Source of the DNA: Bradyrhizobium rifense
GTDB lineage: Bacteria > Pseudomonadota > Alphaproteobacteria > Rhizobiales > Xanthobacteraceae
DNA length: 64,000 bases
Direction: 5' to 3'
NCBI RefSeq assembly: GCF_008123425.1
Contig: NZ_VSSS01000001.1
Coordinates: 1 to 64,000, forward strand
In this document: piece after piece, positions 61,509-64,000 of the stretch
Layout: every line of letters begins with the position of its first letter
Position numbering within the stretch: position 1 is the first letter of the stretch
Program-made: the position numbers and the translations under genes
Notes under the pieces: model-generated
Seen by the model: only the letters and a program-made list of their open reading frames with translations
Database searches by the model: none
What the model was told of the DNA's origin: nothing

Positions 61509-62567
61509 ATGTCGATGGTTGCAAGCGGTCTGCCCGCCAACACCAGCGGGCTATTCGTCGAGCCACGCGAGGACTGGCTCGCGCAATATCAGGAAGAGAT
61601 CATCGATCCCGCGCGGCCGATCGTCGATCCGCATCATCATCTCTGGAATCGCGGCCATCGCTATCTGATCGAGGAGATGGCTGATGACATCGCCTCCGGC
61701 CACAACATCATTGCCACGGTCTATGTCGATTGCCGCTCGATGTATCGTGCGCATGGACCCGAGGCTTTCCGGCCCGTCGGCGAGGTCGAGTTCGCCAATG
61801 GCGTCGCGGCCATGAGCGCGAGCGGTGGTTACGGCAAGGCCGCGATCTGCGCCGGCATTGTCAGCCATGTGAACCTGCTGCTCGGCGACGCCGCCAAGCC
61901 GGTGCTGGAGGCGGAGATCGCCGCCGGCAACAGCCGCTTCCGCGGCATCCGGCATTCCTCCGCCTGGGACGAGGACCCCGTTGTCGCCGGCATGTACGCG
62001 AACCGGCCGAAGGGATTGTTGCAGGATCCGGCCTTCCGCAAGGGCTTTGCCTGCCTTGCACCCCTGAACCTCAGCTTCGATGCCTGGCTGTTTCATCCGC
62101 AGATCGGCGAGCTGACCGAGCTGGCGCGCGCCTTTCCCGATACCAGGATCGTGCTCGATCATTGCGGCGGCCCGGCCGGCGTTGGCCGCTTCGCCGGGCG
62201 GCGCAAGGAGGTGTTTCAGCAGTGGCGCGCCTCGATCCAGGAAATCGCGAAATGCGAGAACGTGGTCGTGAAGCTCGGCGGGCTCGCGATGTGCCTGCTC
62301 GGCTACGACTTCCATCTGCGTCCCAAACCGCCGTCATCCGAAGAGCTCGCCGCGGCGTGGAAGCCTTATATCGAAACCTGCATCGAGGCGTTCGGCGTGA
62401 GGCGCGCGATGTTCGAAAGCAATTTCCCGCCGGACAAGGGTCAGTGCAGCTACCAGGTGATCTTCAACGCCTTCAAGCGCATCGCGTCACCCCTGAGCGA
62501 GACGGAGAAGACGGCGCTGTTCTCGCAGACCGCGACCGATGTCTACCGGCTCGAACTGCCGTCATGA
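61509..62567 (+). CDS. Amidohydrolase-2 family enzyme
   Basis: This 352-residue enzyme has the TIM-barrel metal-site start IVDPHHHLW (39-47) of the amidohydrolase-2 family, with further histidines in RGIRHSS and LDHCGGP and an ending FESNFPPDKG. The family includes lactonases and decarboxylases of the LigI and fuconolactonase type. It is unlike the paralogues at 18296 and 19433, which carry DCDxHP. GGGAG lies just upstream of ATG 61509. A bidirectional terminator follows. Confidence 0.85.
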   Translation: MSMVASGLPANTSGLFVEPREDWLAQYQEEIIDPARPIVDPHHHLWNRGHRYLIEEMADDIASGHNIIATVYVDCRSMYRAHGPEAFRPVGEVEFANGVAAMSASGGYGKAAICAGIVSHVNLLLGDAAKPVLEAEIAAGNSRFRGIRHSSAWDEDPVVAGMYANRPKGLLQDPAFRKGFACLAPLNLSFDAWLFHPQIGELTELARAFPDTRIVLDHCGGPAGVGRFAGRRKEVFQQWRASIQEIAKCENVVVKLGGLAMCLLGYDFHLRPKPPSSEELAAAWKPYIETCIEAFGVRRAMFESNFPPDKGQCSYQVIFNAFKRIASPLSETEKTALFSQTATDVYRLELPS

Positions 62568-62572
62568 CGCGA

Positions 62573-62606
62573 AAGAGGGGCCGGGATGTTGGTCCCGCCC
62601 CCTCTT
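62573..62606. terminator. Bidirectional terminator between convergent genes
   Basis: AAGAGGGG pairs with CCCCTCTT and CGGGA with TCCCG around a short loop. On the minus strand CTCTTTCG follows. It lies between the amidohydrolase stop and the cupin stop. Confidence 0.65.
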
Positions 62607-62641
62607 CCGTCGTGGCCGCTGGGAAGCGTCCGTGAAAAGGA

Positions 62642-63097
62642 TTAACCGGCACCCATCAGGGTCGCGGGACGGCGCTCGCCGGGCGAGAGGAACATCCGCT
62701 TCACCTTGTTGACGACGCGGATCATGAAGCCGATGACGGCCGGATTGGTCTTGCGGCAGAAGGCGATCTTCTTGACGTGGCCTTCGACATGCCATTTGGC
62801 ATGCGCGCCATCGCGGAAGAAAATGACGTCGCCGACGCCGTAGCGCTTCGGCGCCATGCCGTCGCTTTCGAGCACGATCGATCCTTCCAGGATCATGATC
62901 GTCTCGTCGAAATCATAGTACCAGTTGAAGCGGCCTTCGGTGCAGGACCAGATGATGGTCGACGAAGTGCCGTCCGAGCTGGTCGAGAGGATGTGCGAAC
63001 GCGAGACCGGATTGCCCTCGATGATCCAGGCCGGCTCGATCGGCCGCAGCTCCAGATCCACGTTGCAACTACCGATTTCAATCAATGCCCGCGACAT
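62642..63097 (-). CDS. Cupin-domain protein
   Basis: This 151-residue protein is a single cupin barrel. DETIMILEGSIVLESDG is the first motif and GDVIFFRDGAHAKWHV the second, although the usual HxH of motif 1 is replaced by YDFDETI. It could be a small-molecule-binding or isomerase-type cupin similar to the DUF861/EutQ group. No signal peptide is visible. It is divergent from the gene at 63333. Confidence 0.78.
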   Translation of the reverse strand: MSRALIEIGSCNVDLELRPIEPAWIIEGNPVSRSHILSTSSDGTSSTIIWSCTEGRFNWYYDFDETIMILEGSIVLESDGMAPKRYGVGDVIFFRDGAHAKWHVEGHVKKIAFCRKTNPAVIGFMIRVVNKVKRMFLSPGERRPATLMGAG

Positions 63098-63332
63098 CTG
63101 CTTCCCCAGAAGGTAATATGATTAACCGGGCTTAATCCCGGATTGTTTCGAAAGATGTTGGGAACGCTAGTAGCCGGTTTTTAATTCTTCCTTACGCTGG
63201 CACCGACAATCAGCCGCAAGTTGCAGATGCGAAGCGGTTAACGTCGGGATTTCCCTGCAAATTCGCGCACATGAACCGATCTTTTCCGGGGTGCGACAAA
63301 GTGCGCGGAACGACCTAGAAGGAGCCCCATCG
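63098..63332. other. Intergenic region upstream of the cupin and hypothetical genes
   Basis: This 235-base region holds no gene. CCGGG and CCCGG (63126-63141) flank CTTAAT, and ATTAA/TTAAT arms overlap them, so a small palindromic operator may control the cupin gene. The right end carries GAAGGAG, the ribosome site of the next gene. Confidence 0.4.
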
Positions 63333-63887
63333 ATGCCCCTGACCCCAGAGCTTCTGACAGCCCAAGGCGAGGTCGTCGCCTGGCTCGGCAGCCTCGATGT
63401 CTCGTTCGCGCCGGACGAGGAGCCCTGGTTCACGATCGACGGCGTCGAAAGCCCCATGCAGATCGGCAGTGACGGCTCAGGCGGTGCCTTCGTGCTGCTG
63501 CCGTCGCAACATGTGCTCTACGTCTCATCGGAGGGACGCGCGGGCGTTATCGCCGGGAGCTTCGAGGCGTTCATCCAGCTCGTCGTCGCCCGCCCCTATT
63601 GGCTCGATATCCTCAAATTCTCCGCCGGCGGCGATCTCCAGGAGATGCGGCGCGCAGCGGATGCGCTGGAGGCGACGCGCGACGACGAGGACGACATCAA
63701 CGAGGCGAGAGAGGAGATCCGCATGCGCCTCGACCTGCCTGAGGCGGACGATCCGGTCGGCGCGCTCTACGAGGCGGTCGCGGCTTCCGACGCTATCGTG
63801 CGAGCCACCGACGGCAGCCCGTTCACGACACTGTTCAACCGCTTCAACATCGACAACAACCCGATGCTGCGCGACGCGGCGGCGTAA
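63333..63887 (+). CDS. Hypothetical acidic protein
   Basis: This 184-residue protein has no signal peptide and no motif I recognise. The N-terminal half has a beta-rich character (VVAWLGSLDVSFAPDEEPWFTIDG), the C-terminal half a strongly acidic helix region (EATRDDEDDINEAREEIRMRLD). GAAGGAG lies nine bases before ATG 63333. It is complete in the window. Confidence 0.6.
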   Translation: MPLTPELLTAQGEVVAWLGSLDVSFAPDEEPWFTIDGVESPMQIGSDGSGGAFVLLPSQHVLYVSSEGRAGVIAGSFEAFIQLVVARPYWLDILKFSAGGDLQEMRRAADALEATRDDEDDINEAREEIRMRLDLPEADDPVGALYEAVAASDAIVRATDGSPFTTLFNRFNIDNNPMLRDAAA

Positions 63888-63935
63888 GGCGACGCGCTAA
63901 AGCATGAGTTCAGGAAAGATTGTCGCCGGGAGCTT

Positions 63936-63958
63936 ACCTCTCCCCGACGGGGAGAGGT
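63936..63958. repeat. CTCTCCCC-type hairpin near the right edge
   Basis: ACCTCTCCCC and GGGGAGAGGT form a perfect ten-base-pair stem with a GAC loop. It lies between the hypothetical gene and the tail of a gene reading in from the right edge, so it may end both transcripts. Confidence 0.75.
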
Positions 63959-63966
63959 GAAGAACC

Positions 63967-64000
63967 CTACTTCGCCCACTCGCCCTTGCGGAACACCGGC
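63967..64000 (-). CDS. C-terminal end of a gene continuing beyond the window
   Basis: On the minus strand the frame ends PVFRKGEWAK and a TAG stop at 63969-63967. Only ten codons are present, so no product can be assigned. Confidence 0.35.
   Translation of the reverse strand, partial: PVFRKGEWAK

Overview
The window looks like a chromosomal segment of a GC-rich alphaproteobacterium of the Bradyrhizobium/Nitrobacteraceae type. The basis is an Irr-type iron control element (ICE-like palindrome) directly in front of an mbfA gene, a GGAAC-N16-CGTT promoter of the EcfG general-stress type, a DUF1127/GNAT pair next to a GcvA-like LysR gene, many catabolic and solute-uptake genes, and several families of intergenic palindromic repeats (GTAGGGTGGGC..., CTCTCCCC...GGGGAGAGG, CGTCATTGCGAG..., CCGTCATCCTGAGG...) that I associate with bradyrhizobia. 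No rRNA, tRNA, CRISPR array, phage or transposase gene was recognised.

Layout. 0-7 kb: an epoxide-hydrolase-like enzyme, a secreted histidine-run protein behind an EcfG-type promoter, a hypothetical protein, then mbfA (iron export) with an outer-membrane-like protein and a cytochrome b561, and an amidase. 7-17 kb: catabolic genes (zinc alcohol dehydrogenase, AidB-like acyl-CoA dehydrogenase, two SDRs, a crotonase, a secreted cupin), a LysR gene broken by a one-base frameshift, the GNAT/DUF1127 pair with its LysR neighbour, and a citrate/tricarballylate-type MHS symporter. 17-24 kb: two paralogous amidohydrolases with a Rieske protein, a CinA-type amidase, a DUF1488 protein, a TPR protein and AMP nucleosidase. 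24-28 kb: a type I secretion ATPase/adaptor pair and a GlsB-like membrane protein.

28-37 kb holds a complete peptide/nickel-type ABC importer operon on the minus strand (binding protein, two permeases, two ATPases). An amidase and a small AtzG/GatC-like protein are embedded between the two ATPase genes by successive 4-base overlaps. A paralogous binding protein gene lies divergently. 37-50 kb is the most unusual part: a 2692-residue FecR/VCBS protein with the look of a type I secreted adhesin, followed on the same strand by a CHASE2-adenylate/guanylate cyclase. Divergent from the adhesin are a C93 (LapG-like) cysteine protease and a cysteine-rich LprI-like protein. Together they suggest a Lap-like surface adhesion module in which a cyclase takes the place of the usual c-di-GMP receptor. 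This is inference from gene content.

50-64 kb: a branched-chain-amino-acid-type ABC importer operon (livH-M-G-F, acyl-CoA synthetase, binding protein), an ABC-2 style exporter pair, a secreted metallo-beta-lactamase-fold protein, a small hypothetical protein, an amidohydrolase, a cupin, a hypothetical protein and the last codons of a gene that continues beyond the window.

None of the calls could be tested by database search. Family names rest on motifs and on memory of the families. Gene starts were moved from the longest reading frame to the best Shine-Dalgarno or signal-peptide start where the sequence justified it.
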